A stretch of DNA of 64,000 nucleotides from Paenisporosarcina sp. HGH0030 (GCF_000411295.1 NZ_KE150421.1:69265-133264); one strand, 5' to 3'; numbered from the stretch's first letter, positions 46,063-56,789 are shown. Notes: generated by a model from the sequence alone, not told the origin. A program made the numbers and translations.

Positions 46063-46268
46063 GTGTTATGAAGAGCGATAAGATTTCACTCAGTCTGAGT
46101 TTTTGTCGTGACGTCTGAAAAAATGGGACTTCACGACTGAACAGAAAACAGAGGGATAATAATCATCAGAGACTAATTAATTGACTGAATAAAAACTTCT
46201 TTTTGAAAAATCAGTATTATGTAGCTATAATAAAGAGGGATGGCTCACTGAACAAAGGGGGAACTAAA

Positions 46269-47840
46269 TTGAATCGTGAAAATTTATTGGCACCGTCAAC
46301 GTATAATTTGGTCCAGGAATTCGAAAAATATGCAACCGATGAAAATCGTTTAGCATTGATTTGGAAAAGTGAAAAGGACGAGACGAAAAAAATTACATAC
46401 AAAGAATTGATGCAACTGGCAAATCAGGCAGCAAATGTTTTTACAAATAGTGGATTGAGACAAGGTGATGTTGTTTTGGTCATGGTACCAAGATTAATTG
46501 AAGCTTATGTCACTTACATAGGTGCCTTAAAAGCTGGGCTGGTCGTTATTCCAAGCTCGGAAATGCTGCGAGCAAAAGATATTGATTACCGTTTAGTTCA
46601 TAGTGAAGCGAAAGCGATAGTGGCATATGAACCATTCATCAGCCAATTTGATCAAGTTGAAAAATTGGATGGACTGACTCAATTCGTTATCGGAGAAGGA
46701 AAAGGAAAATGGGTTTCATTGTCTGAAGAACTTACCAAAGCTTCTACTGAATTTACTGGCGCAGACACAAATAACACGGACATCGCTTTTTTGTCATACA
46801 CGAGTGGTACGACAGGCAATCCTAAAGGTGTAGTTCATACACATGGTTGGGCATACGCGCATTTACGTACATCAGCTGAACATTGGTTAGGCATTCATGA
46901 AGGTGATGTTGTATGGGCAACTGCAAGCCCAGGTTGGCAAAAATGGATTTGGAGTCCATTCGTTGCAACTCTCGGAAGTGGGGCGACAGGTTTTGTCTAT
47001 CACGGAAAATTTGATCCGAAAACGTATTTATCACTGCTTGAGGAATATCAAGTAAACGTTCTTTGTTGTACACCAACCGAGTATCGGATAATGGCGAAAG
47101 TAGAGGGACTATCAGCGTATAATCTTACTTCACTGCATAGTGCGGTGTCTGCTGGAGAACCGTTAAACCGTGAAGTTATCGATACATTCAAGCGGGAATT
47201 CGGTTTGGAAGTGCGTGACGGATATGGACAGACCGAGAATACATTGTTGGTAGGAACAATGAAGGGCATGGAAGCACGTCCAGGATCAATGGGTAAACCT
47301 ACGCATGGCAACCAAGTGGACATCATTAATGAATTCGGCGAAGTTTGTGCACCAGGAGAAGTTGGTGATATTGCCGTTCATACCGATACACCTGCTTTAT
47401 TTAAGTCATACCTAAAAGACCCGGAACGAACAAAAATGCAATTTAGAGGAACTTACTATATTACCGGAGATAAGGCTTCAAAAGATGAGGACGGGTACTT
47501 CTGGTTTGAAGGCCGTGGTGATGATATTATCATTAGTTCTGGATACACAATAGGACCGTTCGAAGTAGAAGACGCTTTGGTCAAACATCCAATGGTTAAA
47601 GAATGTGCTGTAGTGGGCAGTCCGGATGAAATTCGTGGGCATATCGTCAAAGCATATGTTGTATTGGTTGATTCAGCGGTGGGATCACCAGAGATTGTAA
47701 AAGAACTACAGGACCATGTGAAAACTTTAACAGCACCGTACAAATATCCTCGTGATATAACGTTTATCGAAGAACTGCCAAAAACAGCTTCTGGTAAAAT
47801 ACGAAGAATTGAACTAAGAAATCAGGAAATTTCTAAATAA
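46269..47840 (+). CDS. ytcI: Acyl-CoA synthetase (AMP-forming), MbcS/YtcI type
   Basis: 523 residues from TTG 46269 after AAAGGGGG; the longer frame to 46203 lacks a site. ANL-family motifs: SYTSGTTGNPKG, DGYGQTENT, YITGDKASKDEDGYF, and the C-terminal PKTASGKIRR. Close to but distinct from AcsA. B. subtilis YtcI at the same position is thought to activate short branched-chain carboxylates for branched fatty-acid synthesis. Second AMP-forming acyl-CoA synthetase in this window. Confidence 0.88.
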   Translation: MNRENLLAPSTYNLVQEFEKYATDENRLALIWKSEKDETKKITYKELMQLANQAANVFTNSGLRQGDVVLVMVPRLIEAYVTYIGALKAGLVVIPSSEMLRAKDIDYRLVHSEAKAIVAYEPFISQFDQVEKLDGLTQFVIGEGKGKWVSLSEELTKASTEFTGADTNNTDIAFLSYTSGTTGNPKGVVHTHGWAYAHLRTSAEHWLGIHEGDVVWATASPGWQKWIWSPFVATLGSGATGFVYHGKFDPKTYLSLLEEYQVNVLCCTPTEYRIMAKVEGLSAYNLTSLHSAVSAGEPLNREVIDTFKREFGLEVRDGYGQTENTLLVGTMKGMEARPGSMGKPTHGNQVDIINEFGEVCAPGEVGDIAVHTDTPALFKSYLKDPERTKMQFRGTYYITGDKASKDEDGYFWFEGRGDDIIISSGYTIGPFEVEDALVKHPMVKECAVVGSPDEIRGHIVKAYVVLVDSAVGSPEIVKELQDHVKTLTAPYKYPRDITFIEELPKTASGKIRRIELRNQEISK

Positions 47841-47846
47841 AAACTC

Positions 47847-47901
47847 AAAAAACTATTCTTATAGCCTTTGATAAAAAGGTTTATAAGAATAGTTTTTTGT
47901 C
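47847..47901 (+). terminator. Terminator of ytcI
   Basis: AAAACTATTCTTATA / TATAAGAATAGTTTT with T-run. Confidence 0.85.
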
Positions 47902-47969
47902 GTTTACTTTCTCTCAAAAGGATTCTATAATGAGATATATTTCGAGAGTCAAACTAATGAGGTGAAGCT

Positions 47970-48884
47970 ATGCTAGAAAAAGAACGTCAAGGTGTTATTT
48001 GGGCAATCGGTGCATATCTTGTTTGGGGAGTTCTCCCAATCTATTGGAAGTTGCTACATCATGTTCCGAGTGATGAAATCATAACAAGCCGAGTCCTTTG
48101 GGCATTTATATTTACATTACTATTCGTCCTGATTACACGAAACACCAAGCTTCTCATTGAAGATTTAATGACATTATGGCAAAATCAAAAAGCTTTCTGG
48201 AGCTTATTTTTTGCTTCGGCATTAATCTCAGGAAACTGGTTCTTGTATATCTGGGCAGTAAACAATAACCATTTAGTGGAAACCAGTTTAGGATACTATA
48301 TCAACCCACTGATTTCTGTTTTGCTGGGCATCTTTTTCTTAAAGGAACGTTTGACGACGGCTCAAAAAATTGCCTTTGTCATTGCGACCATCGGTGTTAT
48401 CATCTTAACCATTTCATATGGCCGTTTCCCATGGCTTGCTTTTTCTCTTGCCATCAGTTTTGCCATATACGGATTAATGAAAAAAACAATACCGTTAGAT
48501 GCAGTTCGCGGATTGACAATCGAAACATTGTTTATTGTGCCATTTGCGTTTATTTATTACATTTATTTATTTCTATCCGACCGTGCTGTCCTTTTTCATG
48601 ATTCATTCCAGACGGATGTATTGTTGATTCTTACAGGTGCTGCAACCGCTGTACCTCTCGTGCTATTCGCAAAGGGAGCGCAACAAATGCCGTTATACAT
48701 GATTGGGTTTTTACAATACATTGCTCCCACTTGTATGTTGTTCCTAGGTGTTATTATTTATGGAGAAACGTTCAATCCCATTGATTTACTGTCATTTTCC
48801 TTAATCTGGCTGGCGCTGATTCTCTTTACTGTCTCCAAGGTTATGGAAGCACGCACAAGAAAACTTAAATTGGCGAAATTATAA
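47970..48884 (+). CDS. rarD: EamA-type transporter of the RarD family
   Basis: 304 residues with ten predicted membrane segments. Opening GVIWAIGAYLVWGVLPIYWKLL and SALISGNWFLYIWAVNNNHLVETSLGYYINPL are diagnostic of RarD proteins. Substrate unknown (chloramphenicol sensitivity protein in older names). Start ATG 47970 after AGGTGAAG. Terminator GCAGACGAGA / TCTCGTCTGC follows at 48887-48917. Confidence 0.9.
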   Translation: MLEKERQGVIWAIGAYLVWGVLPIYWKLLHHVPSDEIITSRVLWAFIFTLLFVLITRNTKLLIEDLMTLWQNQKAFWSLFFASALISGNWFLYIWAVNNNHLVETSLGYYINPLISVLLGIFFLKERLTTAQKIAFVIATIGVIILTISYGRFPWLAFSLAISFAIYGLMKKTIPLDAVRGLTIETLFIVPFAFIYYIYLFLSDRAVLFHDSFQTDVLLILTGAATAVPLVLFAKGAQQMPLYMIGFLQYIAPTCMLFLGVIIYGETFNPIDLLSFSLIWLALILFTVSKVMEARTRKLKLAKL

Positions 48885-48917
48885 AAAGCAGACGAGAAGA
48901 ATATCTCGTCTGCTTTT
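48885..48917 (+). terminator. Terminator of rarD
   Basis: AAAAGCAGACGAGA / TCTCGTCTGCTTTT hairpin. Confidence 0.85.
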
Positions 48918-48976
48918 ATTGAATTGAATAGGTTGATTTTTGTTATTGTCCAGTTGAAGGTTCTAACGAGTCCAAA

Positions 48977-49786
48977 TTAAAGATACGTGCGTTTCACTTT
49001 TTCCCAGAAAGAATTGTTTTTCAACTTAACGGTCTTCACGATGCGGTTACTCAACTCGATATTAACTGATTGTACATGTTGAATACTTAGCGATTCATTG
49101 TCCATGCCCATTGTCGGGAAGTCATTTCCGTCTTGCTGCAGGCGTAATGTTAATTGACGCTGACCGCTTAAAATGAATGAAGAGCCAAGAGTGCGGTATT
49201 TGTTGCTGTTCACAGATGCCAGTTCAGATACTTGGAAACAAGGGAGGAGAGGATCCACCACTGCACCATTGACCGACTTATTGTAAGCCGTGCTACCAGT
49301 TGGGGTAGCGATGATCATGCCATCTCCCCGGAATGTTTCAAAATGCAATCCATCAATTTCTACATCAAGAACAAATGTCTTAATAATATTTGAACGGATA
49401 CTAAATTCATTCAAGCAATAAAAAGGTGGATTGTCATCCACTATAACTTGTAAAATAGGATAACGACGTACTTCAATTTCCGCATGTTGAACAGCCTGAA
49501 TCACTGTATCCATGTCATTGAAATGAAAATCACAATACATACCCAGCGAACCAGTGGTAGAAATTCCGGCATACAAACAATCTTGACGAAAACCGGTTTT
49601 GCGAACGGCTTGAAGGAAAGATCCGTCTCCCCCCAAGCTTACGATAATGTTTGCATTTTTCGCATCATCTACCGTAGTGAATCCATGTTGTGCAATCATT
49701 TCCGTAAGAATTGATTTTTGTTGCAAGGAGCTTTTATCGTGTTTGGAATAAATAAAAATGTGTGTACGCTCGGACAATACTGTCAC
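48977..49786 (-). CDS. ytdI: NAD kinase (second Bacillus-type paralogue)
   Basis: 269 residues: GGDGSFLQAV near 51, the TGSTAYNKSVNGAVVDP nucleotide site near 165 and the NE(F/Y)SIR segment. Makes NADP from NAD and ATP. Matches NadK2/YtdI, which in B. subtilis also lies before sppA. Start GTG 49786 has GGAAAGG only two bases away, so the TTG three codons on is a real alternative. Confidence 0.93.
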   Translation of the reverse strand: MTVLSERTHIFIYSKHDKSSLQQKSILTEMIAQHGFTTVDDAKNANIIVSLGGDGSFLQAVRKTGFRQDCLYAGISTTGSLGMYCDFHFNDMDTVIQAVQHAEIEVRRYPILQVIVDDNPPFYCLNEFSIRSNIIKTFVLDVEIDGLHFETFRGDGMIIATPTGSTAYNKSVNGAVVDPLLPCFQVSELASVNSNKYRTLGSSFILSGQRQLTLRLQQDGNDFPTMGMDNESLSIQHVQSVNIELSNRIVKTVKLKNNSFWEKVKRTYL

Positions 49787-49885
49787 GACCTTTCCGTTAA
49801 TACTTGTCGTTATTTTAGCATGTTCTGAAACATTACGGCATGTTATTCGTATTACGTTAAGAGTAGAAAAAGGAGGAACATCAAA

Positions 49886-50899
49886 TTGAATGCAAAACGT
49901 TGGATTGCTTTAGGTGCTGCAGCACTATTATTGGGTTTGTCTACCATCATTAATATGGCATTTTTTGCTTTTAGCAATGATTGGACATCTAATTTTGAAA
50001 ACATGCTGGCTTTGCCAGAAAGTGAATATTCCGAGAGCGTACTGGAAGTTGGGGATACATCTAAACGTATCGCTGTATTAACAGTGGACGGAGTCATTCA
50101 GGATACTGGCGAGGCTACTTCACTTTTTGGAACAGCCGGTTACGATCACCAGTTTTTCATGGACCAACTGGAAATGATTAAAGAAGACGATACAATCAAA
50201 GCCGTGGTATTGCAAGTGAATTCGCCAGGTGGCGGGGTTGTCGAGTCTGCGCAAATTTATGATAAAATTAAAGAAGTGCAAGAAGAAGTTGGCATACCGT
50301 TTTACGTGTCGATGGGTAGCATGGCTGCATCAGGCGGATACTATATCTCTGCGCCTGCAGATAAAATTTTCTTGAATAAAGAAACACTGACAGGTTCCAT
50401 CGGCGTCATTATGGAAAGTGTCAACTACGGCAAACTGGCTGAAAAATATGGTGTTGATTTTGTTACGATTAAAACAGGACCGTATAAAGATATTATGAGC
50501 CCAACCCGTGATATGACGGAAGATGAGCGTGCGATGCTACAGGACATGATTAATGAATCGTATGAATCATTTGTAGATATTATTGAAGAAGGCCGTGGCA
50601 TGACAGAAGCTGAAGTGAAGAAAGTGGCAGACGGACGCATTATGAATGGGCGTCAGGCAATTGAAGCCGGTCTTGCGGATGAATATGGATATTTGGAAGA
50701 CGTAATTGAAGCTGTTCGTAAAGACTTTGATTTAGAAGATGCAGAAGTGATTCAATATGAATACCCTCAAGGCTTCTCCAGTCTATTTTCTATGAAAGCT
50801 CAATCGTTGTTAGGTGGAGACGCGGAGTCACAATTGATTGGCCGTTTACTTTCGGATTATAACGCACCTCGTATGATGTATTTATACGGTGAGAAGTGA
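49886..50899 (+). CDS. sppA: Signal peptide peptidase SppA
   Basis: 337 residues from TTG 49886, nine bases after AAAGGAGG. One N-terminal membrane helix, then a single peptidase S49 domain with Ser149 (GSMAASGGYYIS) and Lys201 (GPYKDIMSP) forming the Ser/Lys dyad, two residues shifted from B. subtilis SppA (147, 199). Degrades leftover signal peptides and acts in resistance to some bacteriocins. Followed after 13 bases by yteJ, as in B. subtilis. Confidence 0.95.
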   Translation: MNAKRWIALGAAALLLGLSTIINMAFFAFSNDWTSNFENMLALPESEYSESVLEVGDTSKRIAVLTVDGVIQDTGEATSLFGTAGYDHQFFMDQLEMIKEDDTIKAVVLQVNSPGGGVVESAQIYDKIKEVQEEVGIPFYVSMGSMAASGGYYISAPADKIFLNKETLTGSIGVIMESVNYGKLAEKYGVDFVTIKTGPYKDIMSPTRDMTEDERAMLQDMINESYESFVDIIEEGRGMTEAEVKKVADGRIMNGRQAIEAGLADEYGYLEDVIEAVRKDFDLEDAEVIQYEYPQGFSSLFSMKAQSLLGGDAESQLIGRLLSDYNAPRMMYLYGEK

Positions 50900-50912
50900 G
50901 GAGGAATAGTAA

Positions 50913-51506
50913 ATGACTGATCGATATGATCCGAATGAACATGAATCATCAATTAAGGAAGCAGTGAATCCTGTTTCACCGAATCCAAAATATACAGTTC
51001 AGAATAGTGAAGAGTTTATCCTGAAACCTGCTGGCTTTTGGATTCGATTCTGGGCATATTTAATAGATTTACTTGTCATTTCATCCGTTACTTCAATTGT
51101 CATTTATCCGTTGTTCCATATATTCGGATGGGATGTTCAAGGGGCAACATGGTATGCACCGATAGGGTTCATCACAGGGTTTATTTTCTATTTATATTTC
51201 GTATTAATGATGAAGTTTTTCAATCAAACTGTAGGCAAAATGATTTTTGGGTTGCGTGTCATCGCATTGCAAAGCGAATCACTGTCTTTAAGCACCATTT
51301 TGTTCAGGGAATGGATTGGCCGCTTTTTCTCGGCAACAATCTTGCCATTGTACTGGGTAGTCGGTTTTACACCTAAAAAACAGGGGTTGCATGACTTCAT
51401 AGCAGATACGATGGTTATCCACGAGCAAACGTATGAAAAGAAGGTTATCACTACTTACCAGCCTGTTTCCGAATCAAGTCAGTTGCAACCGCCAAATGCA
51501 TTCTAG
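50913..51506 (+). CDS. yteJ: RDD-family membrane protein
   Basis: 197 residues, GTGAGGAGG before ATG. Three membrane segments with the RDD pattern: GFWIRFWAYLIDLLVISS (Arg and Asp in the first helix) and HDFIADTMVIHE. The partner of SppA in B. subtilis, where YteJ inhibits SppA activity. Co-transcribed with sppA. Confidence 0.9.
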   Translation: MTDRYDPNEHESSIKEAVNPVSPNPKYTVQNSEEFILKPAGFWIRFWAYLIDLLVISSVTSIVIYPLFHIFGWDVQGATWYAPIGFITGFIFYLYFVLMMKFFNQTVGKMIFGLRVIALQSESLSLSTILFREWIGRFFSATILPLYWVVGFTPKKQGLHDFIADTMVIHEQTYEKKVITTYQPVSESSQLQPPNAF

Positions 51507-51543
51507 TAAGATGTAGGAGTATGAAGGAAAGGGAGGCGTTATC

Positions 51544-52050
51544 ATGGCACAAATTACATTTAAGCAAAACCCAGTAACATTACTTGGCAAAGAAGTAACA
51601 GTAGGTGACACGGCGCCAAATTTCACAGTATTAGCTAACGATCTTAGCCCGGTTACATTGGCAGATTCAAAAGGGAAAACAAGATTAATCAGTGTGGTAC
51701 CATCTTTGGACACAGGTACATGTGATACACAGACGCGTAAATTCAACGAAAGCGCTGCTGAACTTGGAGACGATGTTGTCATTCTGACGATCTCGAATGA
51801 TTTGCCATTCGCTCAAAAACGCTGGTGTGCAGCTGCTGGAATTGATTCAGTACAAACACTTTCCGATCACCGTGATTTATCGTTTGGTGAAGCATATGGA
51901 GTGGCAATAAAAGAATTAAGATTGTTGGCTCGTTCAATCTTTGTAGTAGATAGCAATGACAAAGTAACATATGTTGAGTATGTTTCTGAAGCAACTGAAC
52001 ATCCTGATTATGAAAAAGCAATTGCCGCTGTTAAAGCAGCACAAAAGTAA
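51544..52050 (+). CDS. tpx: Thiol peroxidase (atypical 2-Cys peroxiredoxin)
   Basis: 168 residues with peroxidatic Cys60 in [11 protein letters not shown] and resolving Cys95 in RWCAAAGI. Reduces peroxides with thioredoxin. Full length for Tpx; AAAGGGAGGCG site. Terminator GAAACCCACTC / GAGTGGGTTTC at 52057-52087. Confidence 0.96.
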   Translation: MAQITFKQNPVTLLGKEVTVGDTAPNFTVLANDLSPVTLADSKGKTRLISVVPSLDTGTCDTQTRKFNESAAELGDDVVILTISNDLPFAQKRWCAAAGIDSVQTLSDHRDLSFGEAYGVAIKELRLLARSIFVVDSNDKVTYVEYVSEATEHPDYEKAIAAVKAAQK

Positions 52051-52056
52051 AATCCA

Positions 52057-52087
52057 GAAACCCACTCGATTATAGAGTGGGTTTCCC
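52057..52087 (+). terminator. Terminator of tpx
   Basis: GAAACCCACTC / GAGTGGGTTTC hairpin followed by CCCATTT. Confidence 0.75.
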
Positions 52088-52159
52088 ATTTGCTCAAAAA
52101 AATATTATTATTTTGCGCCAGCATACGTGCAAGATATCTTTGTCTAAAAGGAGAACTTC

Positions 52160-53089
52160 ATGAACAGTTCGATGGAACAGTTATTTACATTTATCGATGA
52201 ACATGCAAAAAAAATGCAAACAACAGAAGACTTAACGTATATTGAAGGTGTTTTGGAATCGACAGAAATGTGGTTGGATGGTGATATAGAACCGAAAATC
52301 CCGACCCTCCAAAAAGAAGACATCCGAAAAGCGATTCAACTTGCTATTTTAAAAGGCATGAAAGAACATGTTCAGGCACATCATCAAATGACCCCTGATT
52401 CGCTTGGTCTGCTTGTTGGCTATTTCGTAGATCAATTGACGAAGGATAAACAGCAAGTCACGATTTTGGATCCAGCGGCAGGAACGGGCAATTTATTATT
52501 TACTGTAATGAACTTTTTGCAGGATAAAGCCACAGCAACTGCTGTCGAAATTGATGATATGTTGATTCGTCTCGCAGCTTCTACTGGTGACTTGTTGCAG
52601 CAACCTGTAACTCTATACCGACAAGATGCGTTACAACCTTTATTGATTGATCCATCCGATGTTGTCATAAGTGATTTGCCGGTGGGATACTATCCCGATG
52701 ATAAAACTGCTGCGGGTTATGAGTTGAAAGCGAAGGAAGGCATGTCTTTTGCACATCACTTAATGATCGAACAATCTATCAGACACACGGTTGACGGCGG
52801 ATACTTAGTATTCCTTGTTCCTCAAGGGATTTTTGAATCACCACAAGCGAAAGAACTTCACGCTTATTTTGCCAACCATGCTTGGATTAAGGCAGTTGTG
52901 CAATTACCTGTGAACTTATTCAAAAATGAAGCTCATGCAAAGAGTCTATTGGTGCTCCAAAAGAAATCAGCTGACTTGAAACAGCCAAAAGAAGTGTTAC
53001 TGGCAAAAGTTCCAAATATGTCAAATAAAGAAGCCATGGCTTTGTTCTTCGAAAAAGTTAAAATGTGGCATCAAGAAAATACGAACTGA
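52160..53089 (+). CDS. ytxK: YtxK, degenerate class I DNA-methyltransferase-like protein
   Basis: 309 residues. N12-type methyltransferase fold with AdoMet motif ILDPAAGTGNLLFTVMN near 106-122, but the catalytic NPPY is replaced by SDLPVGYYP near 172. It therefore may not methylate DNA, as is usual for YtxK proteins. In many Bacillales it precedes ackA as here. Target unknown. AAAGGAGA site. Confidence 0.88.
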   Translation: MNSSMEQLFTFIDEHAKKMQTTEDLTYIEGVLESTEMWLDGDIEPKIPTLQKEDIRKAIQLAILKGMKEHVQAHHQMTPDSLGLLVGYFVDQLTKDKQQVTILDPAAGTGNLLFTVMNFLQDKATATAVEIDDMLIRLAASTGDLLQQPVTLYRQDALQPLLIDPSDVVISDLPVGYYPDDKTAAGYELKAKEGMSFAHHLMIEQSIRHTVDGGYLVFLVPQGIFESPQAKELHAYFANHAWIKAVVQLPVNLFKNEAHAKSLLVLQKKSADLKQPKEVLLAKVPNMSNKEAMALFFEKVKMWHQENTN

Positions 53090-53152
53090 TAGTTGTTCGC
53101 CTCTTTTTTCACCTGTACAATGACTGTATAAGTGGAAAAGGGGCGTTTTTTT

Positions 53153-54352
53153 ATGACTAATATATTGGCAATCAATGCTGGAAGCTCATCGTTAAAATTC
53201 CAATTGCTTCAAATGCCTGAAGAACATGTTGTGGCTAAAGGATTAATCGAGCGTATCGGATTGAAAGAACCTATCTTTTCCATGACAACGAATGGGCAGA
53301 AAGTCGAATTCATCGAAAAGATTACAAATCACCAGGACGCAGTTCAATTACTCCTGCACCATCTGATAGAACAGAAAGCAGTGAATTCTCTACAGGATAT
53401 CGACGGCATCGGACATCGATTGGTACATGGTGGTGAAGAGTATAGCGATTCCGTATTAATTGATGATGAAGCCCTTATAGCATTTGAAAGACTATCGGAT
53501 TTGGCACCACTCCATAATCCTGCAAACATTGCAGGTATCATCGAATTTAAAAAAGCATTACCACATGTGCCTGCCGTGGCAGTTTTTGATACAGCATTTC
53601 ATCAGACCATGCCGGAAAGTTCTTTTTTATATTCAATTCCTTACGATTACTATAAGAAATACGGCATCAGGAAATATGGTTTTCACGGAACTTCGCACAA
53701 ATATGTAACAGGACGAGCTGCAGAATTGCTAAATCGTCCAGTAGAGACCATTCGACTGATATCCTGTCATTTAGGTAACGGAGCCAGTATCGCGGCAATC
53801 GATGGGGGACGCTCAATTGATACATCAATGGGGTTCACACCTTTAGCGGGTGTCACGATGGGGACCCGTTCAGGAAATCTGGATCCAGCGCTTATTCCTT
53901 TCTTGATGGAAAAGACCGAAAAAAGTGCAGAAGAAGTATTGGATGTCTTGAACAAAAAGTCTGGAATGCTTGGTGTATCAGGATTTTCAAGTGATTTGCG
54001 CGACATAGAAATGGAAGCTTCGAAAAATAATCCGCGTGCTCAATTGGCTCTCGACGTGTTTGCAAACCGCATTCATAAATATATCGGTTCCTACGCAGCA
54101 CGCATGAATGGAGTCGACGCCATCATTTTCACGGCAGGCATCGGAGAAAACAGTGAAATAATCCGTGCAAAAGTATTAGCGGGTCTTCAATTCATGGGCG
54201 TCTACATGGATCCAGACTTGAACAAAATTCGCGGAAAAGAAGCATTTATCAGCTTCCCACATTCCCCGGTAAAAGTTATTGTCATCCCGACGAACGAAGA
54301 AGTAATGATTGCAAGGGATACAGTGAGATTGTCTGGTTTACAAGGTTTTTGA
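53153..54352 (+). CDS. ackA: Acetate kinase
   Basis: 399 residues from ATG 53153 after AAAAGGGG (frame open to 53132). ASKHA motifs: [26 protein letters not shown] (catalytic Asp), [21 protein letters not shown] and FTAGIGENS. Converts acetyl phosphate and ADP to acetate and ATP. Last of the core genes in the window; the island begins 126 bases later. Confidence 0.97.
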   Translation: MTNILAINAGSSSLKFQLLQMPEEHVVAKGLIERIGLKEPIFSMTTNGQKVEFIEKITNHQDAVQLLLHHLIEQKAVNSLQDIDGIGHRLVHGGEEYSDSVLIDDEALIAFERLSDLAPLHNPANIAGIIEFKKALPHVPAVAVFDTAFHQTMPESSFLYSIPYDYYKKYGIRKYGFHGTSHKYVTGRAAELLNRPVETIRLISCHLGNGASIAAIDGGRSIDTSMGFTPLAGVTMGTRSGNLDPALIPFLMEKTEKSAEEVLDVLNKKSGMLGVSGFSSDLRDIEMEASKNNPRAQLALDVFANRIHKYIGSYAARMNGVDAIIFTAGIGENSEIIRAKVLAGLQFMGVYMDPDLNKIRGKEAFISFPHSPVKVIVIPTNEEVMIARDTVRLSGLQGF

Positions 54353-54478
54353 CACGCTAAACTGAAAAAGTCGTTACATTAGACTTCGATGTGAAACCAT
54401 AACCGAAATTTTATTTAAACTGTGCTGATATTGACCTTTCTTCATGTTCTAATCCAACGTGAAGGAAGGTTATTTTTT

Positions 54479-55492
54479 ATGGCTCCGCGAAAGAGGAAAA
54501 CACAAGTAGTTAAACAAGTTTCGGGTTTGTCATTCCAACGTGCAAGAGAAATTGTAATAAACATTAAAGCCGTTGAAGGAAAAGCGGATAATACAATTGA
54601 GAATTATCACAAACTGTTCAATGACTTTGACCGATTCTTTATGCACAGAAAGCTTATATCTAATGTTACTACTGAAGACGCAAGAAACTTCATCAAATGG
54701 CAACTAGAAGAAAAAACACAATTTCTCAATGCACGTTTTCGAACGAATAAGAAGAAGGGTGTAACTGTTACATCGGCTAATTCGTATCTAAGATTAGCAA
54801 AAGCGGCATTTGAAACTCTTGTACGAGACGGCTCATTAGAAAATAACCCATTTTCTCCGTTGACTAAAATTAAACAGCAGACAAAGCAAATAGAAGTTCT
54901 GACGATTGAGCAAGTCAAAACAATCTTCAAGGCTTTTGATAAAACTTGGTATGCAGATTTTCGTGACTATGTTGTGTGCAATGTTATGTTAGACACATTT
55001 GGAAGAATAGATGAGATATGTAACTTGAAAAAAGCTCATGTGGATTATTTAAATGGAGTAGTTACTTTTAATGAAACAAAAAATGGTCGATTTCGTCACG
55101 TGCCAATTTCTCGTAAAGTGGTTAGAATGATTGAGGATTTAAATTTGGAAACAGAGGATTTTTACAGTGAATACATTTTTGTCAGTAATCATGGTACAAC
55201 TTTAAGACCAGACGCTTTCAGAAAGCATTTAAAAGAGGTTATAGGACGTACAAATATTAAAACAAGGGTATATCCACATTTATTTCGTCACACGGCTAGT
55301 ACCTTGTTTTTAGCGAATGGTGGAAGTGTAAGAGCCTTACAAAAAATACTAGGACATGCACAAATTGAAACGACTATGATTTATTCTCACATGCTGGATG
55401 AAACTATAAAGACCCAACATGAACTATTCAACCCATTAAAAATGATAAATGAAAAAACTACAATTAAAACTAAAAGAAAAACCTACACTTAA
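54479..55492 (+). CDS. Tyrosine recombinase (integrase)
   Basis: 337 residues from ATG 54479 after GAAGGAAGG; 126 bases after ackA. SAM-like N-terminal domain (33-120, TIENYHKLFNDFDRFF) and catalytic domain with Arg176, Lys201, His267-x-x-Arg270, His293 and nucleophile Tyr302 (MIYSHMLDE), all present. XerC/D-like mobile-element integrase, not the integron IntI type since no extra helix insertion is seen. Marks the left end of the accessory island. Its attachment site is not visible by eye. Confidence 0.9.
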   Translation: MAPRKRKTQVVKQVSGLSFQRAREIVINIKAVEGKADNTIENYHKLFNDFDRFFMHRKLISNVTTEDARNFIKWQLEEKTQFLNARFRTNKKKGVTVTSANSYLRLAKAAFETLVRDGSLENNPFSPLTKIKQQTKQIEVLTIEQVKTIFKAFDKTWYADFRDYVVCNVMLDTFGRIDEICNLKKAHVDYLNGVVTFNETKNGRFRHVPISRKVVRMIEDLNLETEDFYSEYIFVSNHGTTLRPDAFRKHLKEVIGRTNIKTRVYPHLFRHTASTLFLANGGSVRALQKILGHAQIETTMIYSHMLDETIKTQHELFNPLKMINEKTTIKTKRKTYT

Positions 55493-55789
55493 ATCTTACC
55501 TCTGTTTAGGATAAGGAACATTAAAACAAAATTATTGTGTTACAGCCAACCATCTTGTTAATTAACTCACACGTGTGAGCGTTTAAAAAATGCACTCAAA
55601 TCTCCTCAACAAACAGGTTTTTTACGTGTGAAAAAAAGAATAGATATTTAGAGAGATAATGTATGATATCGGTCAGTGGGAAAATTTTTGAATAATTAAA
55701 AATATCAAATTAAATTTACTTTTATTGTATATATTTCCTTGAGATAGTGTGTTAGATTGAAATTAAAACAGTATTAAAGGAGTGGGGAA
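55493..55789. other. Gap after the recombinase with a palindrome
   Basis: CTCACACGTGTGAG, a perfect 14-base palindrome, at 55566-55579 and a further ACGTGTGA at 55635. They may be a regulatory or recombination site. No gene. Confidence 0.45.
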
Positions 55790-56437
55790 ATGGAATTACT
55801 TTTTATCTTAGGAGCAGTATTTATTTTTTGTGTAATCGGAGTGTTTTTTATTGGGCAACTTGAAAGTGGATGGGATGATAAAAGAAAATTGAGAGTAGAA
55901 GAAATAATTAAGGAAAATGAAATTAATGTTGACAAGAGACATAATAGTAACCATTTCAATAATGTACTAATCCACGATTCTATAAATCAGAATATTTGGT
56001 ATATAGAATTCCCAAAACATGATACGGCAAATCTTGAAACAAAAAATCTAATAAAGAAAATTAGCTATAATGATATTATTCAAGTTGAATTAATGGAGGA
56101 TGAAGAATCTCTTATTGTTACATCTAGAGGAAGTCAATTGGGTGGTGCTCTTGTAGGTGGGATGTTGGCTGGAGGCGTAGGTGCTCTCATAGGGGGACTA
56201 AGTGGTAAACAGAAGCAAAAACGAGAAGTGAAGAAGATTCAATTATTAGCGACATTAGACGATTTAGAGACACCGTATTTAAAAATGGTAATAGAGGAGT
56301 TCGATAAACCTACTCCCACTAATTTCTATCCATATCCCTCAAAATATGAAGAAGCATTAAATTGGTTCAAAATGATGGAAGTTATTATCAAGAGAAGTGA
56401 AGGTCAAAAGAATATACATGAAGTTAAAACATCGTAA
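55790..56437 (+). CDS. Membrane-anchored island protein with Gly-rich hairpin, unknown
   Basis: 215 residues, AAAGGAGTGGGG before ATG. N-terminal helix (LLFILGAVFIFCVIGVFFIG), a soluble domain with DIIQVELMEDEESLIVTSRG, then a Gly-rich hydrophobic hairpin GGALVGGMLAGGVGALIGGL and KREVKKIQLLATLDDLETPY. I have seen this layout in many phage- or island-borne Bacillales proteins, but the function is not known. Alone on its transcript. Confidence 0.7.
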   Translation: MELLFILGAVFIFCVIGVFFIGQLESGWDDKRKLRVEEIIKENEINVDKRHNSNHFNNVLIHDSINQNIWYIEFPKHDTANLETKNLIKKISYNDIIQVELMEDEESLIVTSRGSQLGGALVGGMLAGGVGALIGGLSGKQKQKREVKKIQLLATLDDLETPYLKMVIEEFDKPTPTNFYPYPSKYEEALNWFKMMEVIIKRSEGQKNIHEVKTS

Positions 56438-56540
56438 TAAAATGAATGTAATGAATATGATTCGTTAAAAAATAGTTGGGGTATAAACCTAACTGTTTTT
56501 GTTATTTAAGACATGTAAGAGAAGCGGGTGAGTGTTGATT

Positions 56541-56789
56541 ATGATTTCTGATGCACTCATGAACAAGCACAAAATACAAAAGGTTTGGTCATCTTCGAAA
56601 AGAGAAGATGGACTCGCAATTGGATTCCTTCGAGCTTATCTAGGTGAATGTACCGATGGGAAATGGTTAATAGTTATATTGGATAAGTCGTGGAAAGAAT
56701 CTGAAGTGTTATTAATGAATACTAGAGATACAGCTGTGAAACGAATAAGAGAGCGTGGGTTTTTGACTAGAATGTGCAAAATTAATTAA
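56541..56789 (+). CDS. Small island protein, unknown
   Basis: 82 residues from ATG 56541 (in-frame GTG 56532 possible) after GCGGGTGAG. SDALMNKHKIQKVWSSSKRE ... LIVILDKSWKESEVLLMN ... VKRIRERGFLTRMCKIN. Basic, no motif recognised. Confidence 0.6.
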   Translation: MISDALMNKHKIQKVWSSSKREDGLAIGFLRAYLGECTDGKWLIVILDKSWKESEVLLMNTRDTAVKRIRERGFLTRMCKIN